Shown: piece by piece, positions 34,554 through 46,023 of the stretch
Layout: every line of letters begins with the position of its first letter
Numbering within the stretch: the stretch's first letter is position 1
Assembly (NCBI GenBank): GCA_000733355.1
Contig: JNVV01000006.1
Location: forward strand, 540,556 to 604,555
Direction of reading: 5' to 3'
Source of the DNA: Falciphora oryzae
Lineage: Eukaryota; Ascomycota; Sordariomycetes; Magnaporthales; Magnaporthaceae
DNA: 64,000 bases
Notes under the pieces: generated by a model
The model's database searches: none
Told to the model about the DNA's origin: nothing
Seen by the model: the letters and a program-made list of their open reading frames with translations, nothing else
Position numbers and translations under genes: made by a program

Positions 34554-35344
34554 TTACGCAGTCTTCTTCCACTGCGCAATGACGCCAAGAATGCTGCTGA
34601 CGGTACCCGCGATACCGACGATGCCGTCGTCGAAACCGATCCAGCCGAGGGCCGAGAATGGGATGGTCAGGTCGCACAGGTCGGAGACGAGCTGCGTTCG
34701 GGCAGCGGTCCTCTCGCTAAAATTGAGAGATAGTTGTCAGCATTGGTGATTCTCCCGCGGCGGAGATCTGAGGCAAAGGTTAGATCAGGTGGGGAAACCA
34801 ACAGGGCGATCCTCTTTCCCTCAACGACGCCCTCGCCCTCCTTGCGGTCGACCCTGGCCTCGCGCTCCTTGAGGCGGTAGAGGGCGTAGAGCTGGGCCGA
34901 GACGCTGCAGAGCAGGCCCATGGCCCAGAAGCGGTAGGCCTCGCGCTGGAGGCGGGCGGCGCGGGCGGAGCGGCGGACTCCCGCGGCGTCGAGCACGGTG
35001 GCCATGTCGAAGGTCAGGTAGCCGGCGTAGCCGAGCTGGCGGCCGACCGAGGTGTAGCGGACGACGGGGTCAGTGGCCTTGGCGTCGGCGGCGACGGCGG
35101 CGGCGCGCATGTGCTCGACGTTCTTGCCGACGCGCATGACCTTGCGCACCAAGCCGAACTGCTTCTTGAGGGCGTCCCAGGGCGCGACGGCGCCCGGGGT
35201 GCCGTTGGTGCGCAGCAGGTACCAGGCGTAGAAGCGCGCAAAGTACTGGATGGTGCGCAGCAGCTTGTCGCGGCCGACTGTCGTCGCGACGAACTTGAGG
35301 TAGTGCGACACCGAAGGGTGATAGATGAGCGCGTCGGCAACCAT
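34554..35344 (-). CDS. PEX11: Peroxisomal membrane protein Pex11
   Basis: Promotes elongation and division of peroxisomes and affects medium-chain fatty-acid flux across their membrane. Two exons (35344-34803 and 34716-34554) joined by an 86-bp intron (donor GTTGGT, TTTTAG acceptor) give 234 residues, the usual length. The N-terminus has the amphipathic region (LIYHPSVSHYLKFVATTVGRDKLLRTIQYFARF is read across its first 40 residues in parts: HPSVSHYLKF, DKLLRTIQYFARFYAW), followed by the LVRKVMRVGKNVEH helix. The C-terminus ends with a Gly-rich membrane segment (GFDDGIVGIAGTVSSILG) and QWKKTA. The gene points away from FBP1. The Ala/Arg-rich middle is compositionally strong and produces long antisense frames. 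Confidence 0.9.
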
Positions 35345-37255
35345 GATGGCGACGATCTTGTGGATAGGGCTTTGTGTTTAGGGTATATACGTTCAACTCG
35401 GAGGTTCGTCGCGCTTCGTGGATATGGAGAGCGGTGCGGTTGTCGTCGTGTCTGATGGTTGGAAGTTGTCGTGAGTGGCTTCTTCTTTTTTGGTTGCGCC
35501 AGACAAACGTCGGTTGGAGTGTTCCGATGGATGGGACTGGAGATGGATCAATGGAGTGCCAAGGCTAGGAGCACATGCATGCCGCTGCTACGGGGTATGT
35601 CGTACTGGGCTGTCGCAATCAGGGGAGCTCGGCCGTTTACCCCTCCAGCCAAAATTGGATTGGATGCAGTGTGCAAGGGCGCCGTCGAGGAGGGAGAAGG
35701 TCGAAGGGAAGGCTTTTTTGTTTGGTTGAAATGCCTCAATTACAAGACACTCGATAGACTAAGAAACGCGGATGGAATGCTTTCTCGCTGGCACGTCGTG
35801 TCAGGGCAGCGCCTCAATGGTACAGAGAGCGTACTGCTGCTGCTACGGGCATCAGCATCAACCCAGAGGCTGACGTTTCGGCGTTCCCACCGTCATGCAA
35901 ATTCCCCAGACCAAGGCCACATGCCGAGGTCCGTCCCGGCAACATTGAGATCCAGCGCTCCATCACTCCGACTGTCCTCCCTTTGTGAAATGGTCTGTGC
36001 GCCTGTTGGCGGGTGGGTCAGGCAGGCAGGGTCTCAACGGCTGGCCTGGAATTTGCTTTCGGGAATTCGGTGTATTGAACATTTGAGTGAGCTGCTTGCC
36101 TGCCACGCCTGCCCACGCTCGACGCGCTTTCTCAATTTATTTTCGTAACGCTTCACACACGGGCACGCTCCAAGTCGCATCTCAACACTCCAAGAACATA
36201 TCCTGTCTGCCGTGCTTGCTGCTCCATACCCCGGTGCCTCCTGTGCTCCTCAACACACACCTACCAGTGGATCTTTGCTACACCGACAGCCCACGAACGG
36301 AGCGTCACGCGGTTTCTCTTACCTACACGCTACAGCCATGGGTACATGTCGACCGCCTACCTGTTCGTGCCCAGGGAGGGCCACGCCAAGCATCTCAGGG
36401 GCACGTGCTCAGTATTTTTCCCTGTCTTCGATAAAGGCGGAGAGCGCCACCTTTGATCAGATGGCCATCTGCTCAAACATAGGAGCTACTAAATCGGTAC
36501 TGATTGGCTTACCTTGGTATCTTTCCCAACCGACCTGTCCGCCCGTCAGGTAGGCGCAAATACCCTTTCCAGAATGCTCCCGCCTCGCATCTTATCCGAC
36601 GGGGCCATTGCCGAAGTCCAGGCTCTTGGCCACACCGGTCGAGTGGGGACGGCCCTGTACGTCATCCCGGGAAATCCTCTTCGTCCGGAGACGAGCTCTG
36701 CGGCCTCCCCCAATCGCCGAGTCCCCCGCGAGGACCTGCCTCTCTATGCTGGTACATGTACCTGACTAGGCCGTTCGAGGGGTCCCCCTTTCGGCTGCTT
36801 CCAGTAGACAATCAACGCTTTCATTGGAGCACCGGCTGCCTTCAATAGCCGCATCCTCGTCGCGTAGCTACCTGCCATGCGGGGCACCTTTTTGGCTCTG
36901 CGGTCAAGCCATCGTCATGCCCCCTTTCCTCCTGCCCGAGAGTTCGGCGCGATTACTTGATAAGTGGGAGACCCTCCCCTTTCCATCGCCTTTCTTTCGT
37001 CCCAGAGCCGCTCTCCCGAGTGGCCTCGTAATATTCCCCCACCATAACTACTCCGCCGTCCCACGTTTTACCATCTCTTGATCTTCCATCTCGCTAGTCC
37101 CGAGATCCCTTTCCCTCCTTTTCGCTGTGAAACCTTACTACTCCCGCACGATCTACTTCTCGTCGGTCGCCACCACTGTCGGCGCCGCACCTCCCTTTTT
37201 CTTATACATCCCTTTGTAAACTCTTGTACTAGTACAGTTTCCAGATTCGCCCACC
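35345..37255. promoter_or_regulatory. 1.9-kb shared upstream region of PEX11 and FBP1
   Basis: The two genes diverge across this gap, in which I see no gene. A CCGAGG hexamer at 35924-35929 matches the core of the fungal fatty-acid regulators FarA/FarB, 580 bp from the PEX11 start. The region just before 37256 is C/T-rich and typical of a long 5' leader. Shared induction by fatty acids or C2 carbon is inference from gene functions; a hexamer alone is weak. Confidence 0.35.
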
Positions 37256-38478
37256 ATGGCTGAGAGCAACGGCAATGGCGGCGCACCGGTGCCCGAGAAG
37301 GTCAACACCAACATCGTAACCCTGACCAGGTTCTTGACGGAGGAGCAGGCGAAGCACAAGGAGGCGACTGGAGACTTCACGTACGTCTAGTCCAATGTGA
37401 ACATGCCGCTTCCTCTCTCTCGTCAGCCGAGAGACCACAACTGACATCCCGGCCCAGGTTGCTTTGCCACGCCCTGCAGTTCTCCTTCAAGGCCATCGCC
37501 TACTACATCCGGCGGGCCACGCTCGTCAACCTGACGGGGCTGGCCGGCTCGGCCAACACGACGGGCGACGACCAGAAGAAGCTGGACGTGATCGGCAACG
37601 ACATCTTCATCGAGGCCATGCGGTCGTCGGGCAAGTGCGCGCTCCTGGTGTCGGAGGAGGAGGAGGACGTCATCTTCTTCAAGGGCAACGGCGACGCCCG
37701 CTACGCCGTCGCCTGCGACCCCATCGACGGCAGCTCCAACCTCGACGCGGGGGTCTCGGTCGGCACCATCTTCGGCATCCACAAGCTCGCCGAGGGCAGC
37801 ACGGGCACCAAGGAGGACATCCTCAAACCGGGCACCGAGCTGCTCGCCGCCGGCTTCACCATGTACGGCGCCTCGGCCCAGCTCGTCATGACGATGCGCG
37901 GCGGCGGCGTCAACGGCTTCACGCTCGACAACTCCTTTGGCGAGTTCATCCTCACCCACCCGGACATGCGCATCCCCAAGTCGCGCGCCATCTACTCGGT
38001 CAACGAGGGCAACTCGCTCTACTGGGAGGACCACGTCAAGGGCTACTTCGAGTCGCTCAAGCAGCCCCAGGGCGGCGCCGCCGGCGGCAAGCCCTACAGC
38101 GCCAGGTACATCGGCAGCATGGTGGCCGACGCCTACCGGACCCTGCTCTACGGCGGCATCTTCGCCTACCCGGCCGACAAGAAGAGCCCCAAGGGCAAGC
38201 TCCGCATCCTCTACGAGTGTGCCCCGATGGCCATGGTCTTTGAGAATGGTAAGTCTTTGGTTTCCTCGTCTTGTCTGCCACTCTTCCTTGCCCTTATGCA
38301 GAGCGAGAGCACCAAAAGCTGACGGTTTGTCTTCTCTCCTCTTCCAGCCGGCGGTCAGGCCCTCAACAGCAAAATGATCCGTATGCTCGAGGTTGTCCCT
38401 GAGCACATCCATGATAGATCCGGCATCTTTATGGGCAGCTGGGACGAGGTTGAGAAGGTCAAATCCTTCCACAAATAA
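37256..38478 (+). CDS. FBP1: Fructose-1,6-bisphosphatase
   Basis: Cytosolic gluconeogenic enzyme that hydrolyses fructose 1,6-bisphosphate to fructose 6-phosphate. Exons 37256-37380, 37458-38248 and 38348-38478 close in phase and give 348 residues. Start is in CCACCATGG context. The metal-binding DPIDGSSNLD motif follows the EEEEDVIFF acidic segment, and substrate-loop sequences include NEGNSLYWED, YSARYIGSMVADAYRTL and the C-terminal FENAGGQALN with the Gly-Gly turn. Length and motif order are normal for the eukaryotic type I enzyme. In fungi it is repressed by glucose; its upstream region is shared with PEX11. No oddity apart from very high third-position GC. Confidence 0.95.
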
Positions 38479-39253
38479 CAACGGGATCGGTCGGGCGAGA
38501 AAGGGGAAGACGGAGTGACCCAAGACAAACAAACAAACACACAATGAACACAACAAAAACAAAGTTAAAAGGAAACCCACATGGAGCCGCACCAGAATGG
38601 CAAATCATGGGTTGATTTGAAGATCTCATGTGGTGGTGGAAGGGATTTCAACTTGATCATGGACGGAAAATCAAGTCCATCAGGCACACGGGGCTCGTTC
38701 CAAAATCCCCTCGAACCCGGTGACGGCGGAACAAATGTGTCATAGCATGGCGCCAGTGAGCCAAGGCTTGTGAATAGCAACTAGCTAGTCTAACACGGCT
38801 GTTAAGATCAGAGACAAAGAAAATGGGTTGATACCAACCCTCGGAGATGGGCAAGCCGAAACATTGAACCTCCCCGCAACCCCCAGGGAAAGCAATGCGC
38901 CGTAGCGCGTGTGCTATAGGACTGGCGTGGCCCCAAGAGGCACGCTCAGCCTGAGCTCTCAAGTTAGCCGCCGGTCCCAAGAACTCGAGGTTGCGCGTTA
39001 CCATGTGTATAATTCCAAACATCAAACCCAAATCCACCAGCACCGTGAAACGCCCAACACCGATGATAAGCCCAACGCCGTAGGAGGTACATGTCCCAGC
39101 CCACGGCAAAAAAGAATCGAGGCAATGACGAGTTCGCTTCGTTCAGTCTTGTAGTCGAGGCGCCGTTTTCTCGGGGAGATGCCGCATCTCTGTCAGGTAG
39201 ATATTTGGGAGGAATATCGCCAGCTAAAGCAGCGTCTGATCACAAGCTCCAAA
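38479..39253. other. Convergent 3' intergenic
   Basis: This 775-bp gap lies between FBP1 and SPF30 ends. AT-moderate, A-rich just after FBP1 (AAACAAACAAACACAC). No gene. Confidence 0.5.
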
Positions 39254-40429
39254 TTAGTCGAGGTCCTCATTTGGTTGGTAAACGTGACGACTTCGGCTGG
39301 GATCTTTGCGCATAGCCTGCCCGGATCCAGTGAATCCAACTAGTTTCAGAAAAGAAAAAAAAAAAAAAAAGTGGTTAGCAAACGTTATAGATGGCCCAAT
39401 CTTTTATAATGTGGGGACCCGCGCTTACCTCGTCCATGAATGCCCTCGGGCGTTCGGAACATGCTGTCCTTCTTCTGGGACTTGCCGAACTTGGACTTGT
39501 TGTTGAAGTCCTGCCAGTTGGACTTGCCCTTCTCGAGCTCCTTCGTCGCCTTGATCTTCTTGAACTTCTTGACCGGCTTGGCGTTTTCGGCACCCGCCGC
39601 CTCGGATCCCTCGCCCGCGCCTCCCTGGGGCTGCACGTAGCGGGTCGCCGAGGCCGAGAGGACGACGCCGTTGTTGTTCCTCGACACGACGGGCTGCGGG
39701 TTGCTGGCGTACGCGGAAGGCTGCGCCGGCTGCTGCGGGGCGACGGCGCCGGCCGAGGCGGCGACGTGGGGCAGCTCGGGCGCGGCCGCGGCCGCGGCGA
39801 CGGGGGTGCCGTCGGCCTTGCGCTTCTGGGCCGAGGAGGCTGAGGGGGCGACGGGGCGGATGTCGCGGGCGCGCAGCGTCTCGACTGTGTCGTAGCTCTT
39901 GAACTTGACCGTGTAGATGGGCGCCGTGGACGAGCCCGTGACCGAGGTGATGCGGGCGGCGTAGAAGGCCTTGTCGCCCGACACCCACTTGGCCATGACG
40001 CTGTCGTTGACCTGGTACGACGCCTCGGGCTCCTTGTCGTCCGAGGCGGCCGCGAGCGAGGGCGGGGCGGGGCCTGGCTTGTGGGAGCCGGCGTTGTCGG
40101 CGCGCGACCGTTGCTCCGGCGCCGGGTTGGAGGCGGCGGCTGGCCGCTGGGGCGCCAGGGCCGTTGTCGGTTGCGACGGCCGGAGCTCGGCGATTTGCTC
40201 GTTGCATAGGGCTAGTGCCTCTTCGATTTCAGTCTTGAGCACCAGCAGTTCCTCGTTCTCGGGGTCGTCCTGCAGGCCCGCCAGGATCATTTCCAGCTAG
40301 ACAAGAAGAAAGCGTCAGTGGCGTGAGGAAGAGAGAGGACGCGCAACGATGAAGTGTGTGTGTGAATATGAGCGGTCTCACCTGGTCAAGGAACTCGGCC
40401 TTCTCGGCCTCGTACTTTTGGAGATCCAT
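39254..40429 (-). CDS. SPF30: Tudor-domain splicing factor SPF30/SMNDC1
   Basis: Spliceosome assembly factor related to SMN; its Tudor domain binds symmetrically dimethylated arginines on Sm proteins. Three exons (40429-40382, 40296-39429, 39339-39254) close in phase and give 333 residues. Residues 1-40 are an acidic N-terminal helix (MDLQKYEAEKAEFLDQLE). The Tudor domain spans about 109-165 (YQVNDSVMAKW, FYAARITSV, YTVKFKSY). An Ala/Pro linker follows, then a Lys-rich nuclear region (KKFKKIKATKELEKGK) and the conserved FNNKSKFGKSQKKDSMF segment. The last short exon encodes VGFTGSGQAMRKD, which is typical of the family C-terminus. An A18-type tract lies in the last intron close to the acceptor. 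Confidence 0.85.
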
Positions 40430-41602
40430 GGTGACCGATTTCGGGGTTGGAAGTGGCTGCAAGAAGCCAGCAGTCGGCCGCGGAGCAACACAGGGCGATG
40501 TATCAAGCTTAGGGTGTTGGTATATACCCAAGCAAGAAATATTGCTGTCGTTATCAAAGGTATCGTCCGGCCGAGGGCTGACGGAAAGGTGATGATAATA
40601 TTGCACGAGGTACGACGGCGGTTGAGAAGGCACCACAATGAAATGGCACCGTGCTAGCGCCTGGACCTGAGCTGGGTGGGCTAAGTTGGGGCTCTTCAAT
40701 TATAGCCCACCGCGCGATGTAGGATCGAGTTACGTAATCGAGGTGACTTCGCCCGAAGCCCGCTTACACTTGCACCGCATTTCCGATTTTGGGTACGCAC
40801 GCTACAACCATCCCAAGCACTCTCGTGTTTGCTAAACATTGGGGAAATGAAACGAGTGGAAAAGAGTAGTCAGTACTCTCCATGCAGTCAGGATAAAACC
40901 CATATCCCCAGCAAGTGATTCATAAGATGGACGCTTTGTTACAAGTTGAACTGAAGTATAGAGTTCTTACGAAGCCCTCATGTCCCGTCCTTTTCTCCCA
41001 GGCCGGCAGACGAGAGTCCACCCAGGCTCATAGCAGCAGGTCCAGCGTAGAAGTAATTCACCCTTGTGTACCCTGCGAACAAGATGCTATTTGTAATCGA
41101 AGCCCCAAGGACCAAGTCCAGTCCCAATGCCCCCTTCCCTCCACTCTTTTCCCTAACGCCCGTGTGCTGTGCGCTCGATGGCCGATTCTCGCAGTCTTTG
41201 GCAGTAAATAAAAACATAAGAATAAAAAAAGGTATTAGAGAAGGAAAAGTGGATTAGGCATCAGTAAGAACGAAGCGGATCATGAGTTCATCATCAGCGT
41301 CCCGTAGCCGGGGCAAAAAAAAAAAAAAAAAAAAAGAAAAGAGAAAGATGCAGTTGCAGCAATCGAAATGCTTCGCGGTCCGTGGGAGAAGCTATGCAAT
41401 ATCGTCCATCCGAGTTCTTGCGAAGATGAGATGAGGAGGGCAGGCGGAGAATAGAGTATGCCTCAAATGTGAAGAAATCGACATTAGTCTACTCTCTCGG
41501 ACGGGGGGTCGGCTGCTCGCTCCAAGGGGAAGAAGACGATGGGCGGGGGACGTGCCGCAGCTCGCCTGTGGAATCGACCATGGCCTCGCCGACATCGGCT
41601 CC
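40430..41602. other. Intergenic, 1.17 kb
   Basis: No gene seen between SPF30 and the downstream end of the DUF3295 gene. Contains an A21 tract at 41315-41335. Confidence 0.5.
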
Positions 41603-43828
41603 CTACTCCTGGCTGGCGCTCAAGTCCATGTTCTTCTCCCACATATTCCGCAGCAGCGCCACCGTGCCGTCGTCGTCCTCACCGTCCACCAGACTCGCCC
41701 CGCTGAGCCCCTCTCCCCCACCATGTAGCCGCCGGCCGCCGCCGTCGTCCGTTTCCAGACTCGAGTCGGCCCCGTTGGCCCTGATGGACGACCAGGTTCT
41801 CCGCGGGGGCCCCGGCCTTGACTGTTGCTGATGCCTGTCACTGTTGATGCCACCCACTGCAGCGGCAGACGAACCGGGCCGAGAGCTGCCTTGCTCCCGG
41901 TAACTCTGGCTGAGCCTCGAGGCTGCGCCAATCCCGGCATAGTCCGAGTGGCGTTTGGCGTGTCCCGGGCCGGCACCGTTAGGCAGGGGGATCCGTCGGC
42001 TCTTTTCGGCGCCAGGGAGATGTGATAGCCGCGCAAGGCTGCGGGCTACCGGGTTCTGGTACCGGCGCACGACCATGTATTCCATACCGGCGCGATCTAG
42101 GAGCTTGCCGACACGTGGGTCCCGCGTGTCGTAGCCCGCTCCACCGACCAGCGGGCTGGCCACGGGGCCTTGATGGTGGGGGAGGTGGTGGGGATTCGGC
42201 TCGAGCGTCGAGCTGGCCCGCTGCAGGTTAAGCTTCTGCTGAGTGCGGCTCTTCTCGGCCGGCTGTACCATGTACGGTACCGACGCTCGAGCTCTTGACG
42301 ACGAGGACCCGGCGGCTGACGCGCCTATGACGCTGTTGGTTTCGTCGTCTGAGGTGAGGGACGATGGCTCGCCGCCACGGCGGTACCCGTTCCGTAGTGC
42401 CGTGCTCTTTTGAGCCTCGTTCATGGCTGCTAGGGCCCGAGTTCGATTGGGTACGGACGAGTCGTCGTCGTGTGGTCTTGCCATTCGGGAGCTCGGCGTG
42501 TAGAACGAGCCCCCTGCGGCCGGGTTGCCGGACGAGCCGTGGCTACTTGTGGTGACGAAACGGGACGTGATGTCGCCGCCACCGCCTCCACTGCTGCCGG
42601 CCATGCCCCGCCGCTGGGGCGCCGTCAGCCCGGCCTCGGTAGAGAAGACGGAAGCGTTGGACTCGGGGCTTGCAGCCGGGGCCGAGATGCGCTGCTGCAG
42701 GCGCTGGGCGGCGGCCGAGGCCGACTCGCCGGTGGCGGACTCGGTCGACATCATTGGCACGGCGGTTTGTGAGGGGACACGCTGCAGCAGCTTCGAAGGC
42801 GGCGGCAGTGAACCCTGTTGGGAAAGGCCACGGGAGTGCGCGTGGCTCGGCGACAACTGAGTGCGCGTGCGCGGGCTATTCTGAGCCGAGATGTCGGCGT
42901 CGAGCGCGTGATGCTGCAGTTGAGGCTGGTGGAGCGGGTGAGCGTTCTGGTGGGGGTTCTGGTGCTGTTGGCTGTGGTGATGGTGGTGGTGATGGTGATT
43001 TGGGCTATCGGGTTTCGATTCCGGGTGGCCGCTGCTGACGACAGAGCCACGGCGCGAGATGTAGGGCGAGGCGGAGGAGCTCGCGTCAACCCATTCGTCC
43101 CCGTCGTCGTCGTCGTCGTCGCCGGTGCCGAGCGCGAAGTGGACTTGGTTCTTGGCAACTTTCTTGGCGACGGTCGGGTTGGAGAGCGAGCGCTTCAATG
43201 GCACGCCTCCGGAGGATCTGGAACCGCCGCCGCCGCCGGCTGCTCCGCCGCTGCTGTGGCGCTTGGTGACGTCGGCGTGAGAGCGGTTGCGCTTCAGGCT
43301 CGTGCCAGACAGGTTCTTCTTCAGGTTCGCCGAAGAGGAGGAGTGGCCGAACAGCTTCAGCTCGGACGAAGCGCGACGGTGGTGTGAGCTGGTTGTGGAC
43401 GGACCAGCGGCGGCTGCGGCGATTGGGGGAAATGCGCGGTCGGCCGGGTCGGGCGAGGTGGAGGATTGGCGCCTGACGGCAGGCTTTGCCGAGGGCGCGA
43501 CGGCGTGGTGTCTTGACAGGGCCTTGGAGGAGGGGACGCGGCCGTAGAGCCTTCCGGTGCCGCCGCCGACAACGTATTTCTGCTGGGACTTTACGCGGTG
43601 TTGCTGTGGCTGCTGCTGTTGCTGCTCTCGTTGTTGTTGGTGTTGCTGCTGTTGCTGCCGCTGCTGCTGCTGCTGCTGCTGCTGATTCGAGGGATTGGTC
43701 TGCTGCTGAGGGGCGTGGTGGTCGCTGTGCTGCGAATCGTTGGTGTCGCGATGGGCGCCCAACGCGGGTCGTTTTGATTGGCCGTGAGCCGATGCGTCGG
43801 TCCCGTCTCTGTCCCTGTCCTTGGCCAT
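41603..43828 (-). CDS. DUF3295 protein (Mks1-like/AreA-associated regulator), low-complexity
   Basis: The C-terminus ends LLRNMWEKNMDLSASQE, the hallmark of the DUF3295 family related to yeast Mks1, a negative regulator in nitrogen/TOR signalling. From the Met at 43828 (MAKDRDRDG) the frame gives about 741 residues in one exon. The frame is open a further 224 residues to 44500, but that segment looks like a translated leader, so I prefer the later start. The protein is mostly disordered: a polyGln block near residues 45-80, Ser/Gly tracts, an Asp run, and an 8-His run near the middle. Scattered basic-Ser motifs (KRSLSNPTVAKKVAKNQVHF; ISRRGSVV; RAKRHSDY-like KRHSDYAG) fit kinase sites. The N-terminal DUF1752 partner domain is not seen. 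Role in this organism is inferred from the family name only. Confidence 0.7.
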   Translation of the reverse strand: MAKDRDRDGTDASAHGQSKRPALGAHRDTNDSQHSDHHAPQQQTNPSNQQQQQQQQRQQQQQHQQQREQQQQQPQQHRVKSQQKYVVGGGTGRLYGRVPSSKALSRHHAVAPSAKPAVRRQSSTSPDPADRAFPPIAAAAAGPSTTSSHHRRASSELKLFGHSSSSANLKKNLSGTSLKRNRSHADVTKRHSSGGAAGGGGGSRSSGGVPLKRSLSNPTVAKKVAKNQVHFALGTGDDDDDDGDEWVDASSSASPYISRRGSVVSSGHPESKPDSPNHHHHHHHHSQQHQNPHQNAHPLHQPQLQHHALDADISAQNSPRTRTQLSPSHAHSRGLSQQGSLPPPSKLLQRVPSQTAVPMMSTESATGESASAAAQRLQQRISAPAASPESNASVFSTEAGLTAPQRRGMAGSSGGGGGDITSRFVTTSSHGSSGNPAAGGSFYTPSSRMARPHDDDSSVPNRTRALAAMNEAQKSTALRNGYRRGGEPSSLTSDDETNSVIGASAAGSSSSRARASVPYMVQPAEKSRTQQKLNLQRASSTLEPNPHHLPHHQGPVASPLVGGAGYDTRDPRVGKLLDRAGMEYMVVRRYQNPVARSLARLSHLPGAEKSRRIPLPNGAGPGHAKRHSDYAGIGAASRLSQSYREQGSSRPGSSAAAVGGINSDRHQQQSRPGPPRRTWSSIRANGADSSLETDDGGGRRLHGGGEGLSGASLVDGEDDDGTVALLRNMWEKNMDLSASQE
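43602..43690. repeat. CAG/CTG trinucleotide repeat encoding polyglutamine
   Basis: On the minus strand CAG/CAA codons encode a Gln-rich block with single Arg, His and Glu interruptions, including about nine pure CTG units on the + strand at 43660-43684. Length-variable repeats of this kind are common in fungal regulators. Confidence 0.75.
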
Positions 43829-45666
43829 GTCTGCAGTCGGCGGTGCGTTTGCTGTGGCGTCTTTGTGCGCGATTTCCGGCTCCAGTCCTCCGTCTTGCGT
43901 TGCTTTCCGGCCTTCCCCTGCTTCCCTGCCTCCAGCCCCTTTTTGGAGCGGGAGTGGCAGGCCGGCGTGCTGCCCCTGGTGGCGCAATCCGGGACTGGGG
44001 CCAGCGATACGGCAGGATTCGGTGGTGACGCTGCCCGTCGATGTGGTCGATTCAATGGTGTCGGGGCTTCCAGCTCGAGGGTGTCTGGCACGGTCGGGGG
44101 CTGCAGTTGCACTGGGTTTTGCGCGTGGTGAGCAGTCGAGCCGGCCTCGGGGGTGCGTTGGGCTGATCGAACAAAGAGCTGGCGGCGGCGACTCGAAGCT
44201 TCGTTTTTTCAGGGGGCAGTCGGCTGCGATGCGAAATGGAAGCGCGTCCCGGGCGAGCTGGCAGCTGGTAGGAGGTGAGGTTCTCTGGCGGGCGAGTCGG
44301 TCCGGGGTCCAAGAGCGCCAGCCCACTGCTGGCTCTGCCAAATATTTGTGGATTCTCCGGCCTTGTCGCCTAGTCCCAGCAGCCCATTTGGAATCAAATC
44401 TCAAATCGTGCTCCTCAATTGTTTGCTTCTTGTGCAAGTCAAGTGCAAGGCCAGCGATCCACTCGCCAGCTCCAGCGAAATCGGGGGCTGACCCGGCCAA
44501 CTTGAAGCGTTTGCCTGCCCTCTCACGGTTTTACCAATGACGAAAACGACTCTGCAACACGGGCAGGGTCAGACGCAGGCAGGTAGGTTTGCACATGATT
44601 CCTTGACACCTGGTCGTGGACGACCTTCAATTTATTTTTTCCAAGGTTCTTTCTGTCCGGGCTTATCATCCAACCTCCCCCACCAACATGTCCTACTTGC
44701 CTCCCTTCCTCCCTGCGTCTCTGCCTGTGCCTGTGTAGAGACCGGGCAGCTACAGGTTTGTTATCTCCCGGTGATACCTCCAGAGGCAGCTCCCACCTAC
44801 CTACCTTCGTACGGGCACCCCCTAGTCTACATCCTACGCCCGTAGGCATCATGCAACACACATCCCGGCAAAAGCCCCGTCTCTTCTCCCTATCCAATTC
44901 CCTTGACTGCTCCCCTCCCTCGTCCCGACGGGCAACCAATGGCACCGGGTCCTCGCCAGTCGCGCGGCACCGCCGGTCCGGCGTGCATGTCAGATCTGGC
45001 GGTGAGCACCCACATGTATTCGCCCGCTCCTGATTGGCCAATCTCCCGTCCACCGGTATTTTGCACGTGAGAGCACTGCTGCACCATTGCAGTCATAATG
45101 ACTCCCTCGCCGTCGGGGTGGTCGTAACTCCAATGACCTGCTTCGTGCTCTCAGCAGGCCTGTTCGTGTAGCCCGCCTAGCTGCGAGCGCGATACAATGG
45201 CCACACCCATACGCAGACACTTTCACTGCCATCCCCGCCGACCTCGGACCTCCACCATTCTCAGTGCTTCCTGCCTTGGCCACTTCGATGCTCTGTGCAC
45301 AGATAACGGGTGCGCTGGCTGGGGTTTGGGTTCAGGCAACCCCAGGAATGTAACGCTGTAACAGGCCCCTGTCAGAAGCAGTCGTCGCAGTTGGGAACAT
45401 GACGTAACAACACTGCTTTGAAATTGCCAGATGCGTGTTTCTTTGTCTATTGAGACCTGAAAACATGAGTACTCGAAAAATGTATTGGTGTCTCGTCTAC
45501 AAGCTCCAGTACATGATTATAAGTAGCTAAAAAGATGACGAACAGAGTGAAAGAGAAGAGAGCAAGAAGAGCCCGACAATTTCCAACAGTCAATGTCCAT
45601 CATGTACATATCATGTTGACAACCCAGCCCTAGGTAGCCGCTCCACTCGCTCCCCATGACACTGGA

Positions 45667-45697
<31 letters not shown>

Positions 45698-46023
45698 AGC
45701 ACAGCAAGACATGAGAAAGTTGCAGTCTAACTTGGTCACCCCAGCTGGACTACAGCAGAGGAATCAAGCCCTCCCGCCACGACAAGGCGTTAAACCGACT
45801 TGGGAGGGGGGTAGATAAGTATATTGCGATGGGGAAGGCAATAAAAGCAGAACAGATGAACGAGCGTGTCAGGGCGGAAAACGAAGGACGCAAGGAGAGG
45901 ACAAACGAAAGGCGCAAGGGGGAAAACACGGGGGCAAAAAAAACGCAAGGAAAAGACGCAAGGAAATAAGCCAGACGCACGCAGAGAAAAAGGAGCAAAA
46001 AACAAAACAAGGTCAACGAGCGG
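43829..46023. other. Gene-poor region upstream of DUF3295 gene
   Basis: No supported gene across 2.2 kb apart from the possible N-terminal extension of the DUF3295 frame to 44500. Contains an A26 tract at 45668-45693 and, from about 45860, the first short GGACGCAAGGA-type units of the repeat field that follows. Confidence 0.5.

Noticed and set aside
37423..38592. 389-codon minus-strand frame opposite FBP1
   Set aside because: Antisense of a conserved enzyme with high third-position GC. Val/Leu/Gly-rich without structure.
43829..44500. 224-residue N-terminal extension of the DUF3295 protein
   Set aside because: Open but without conserved features; composition looks like leader sequence. Kept only as a possibility in the gene entry.
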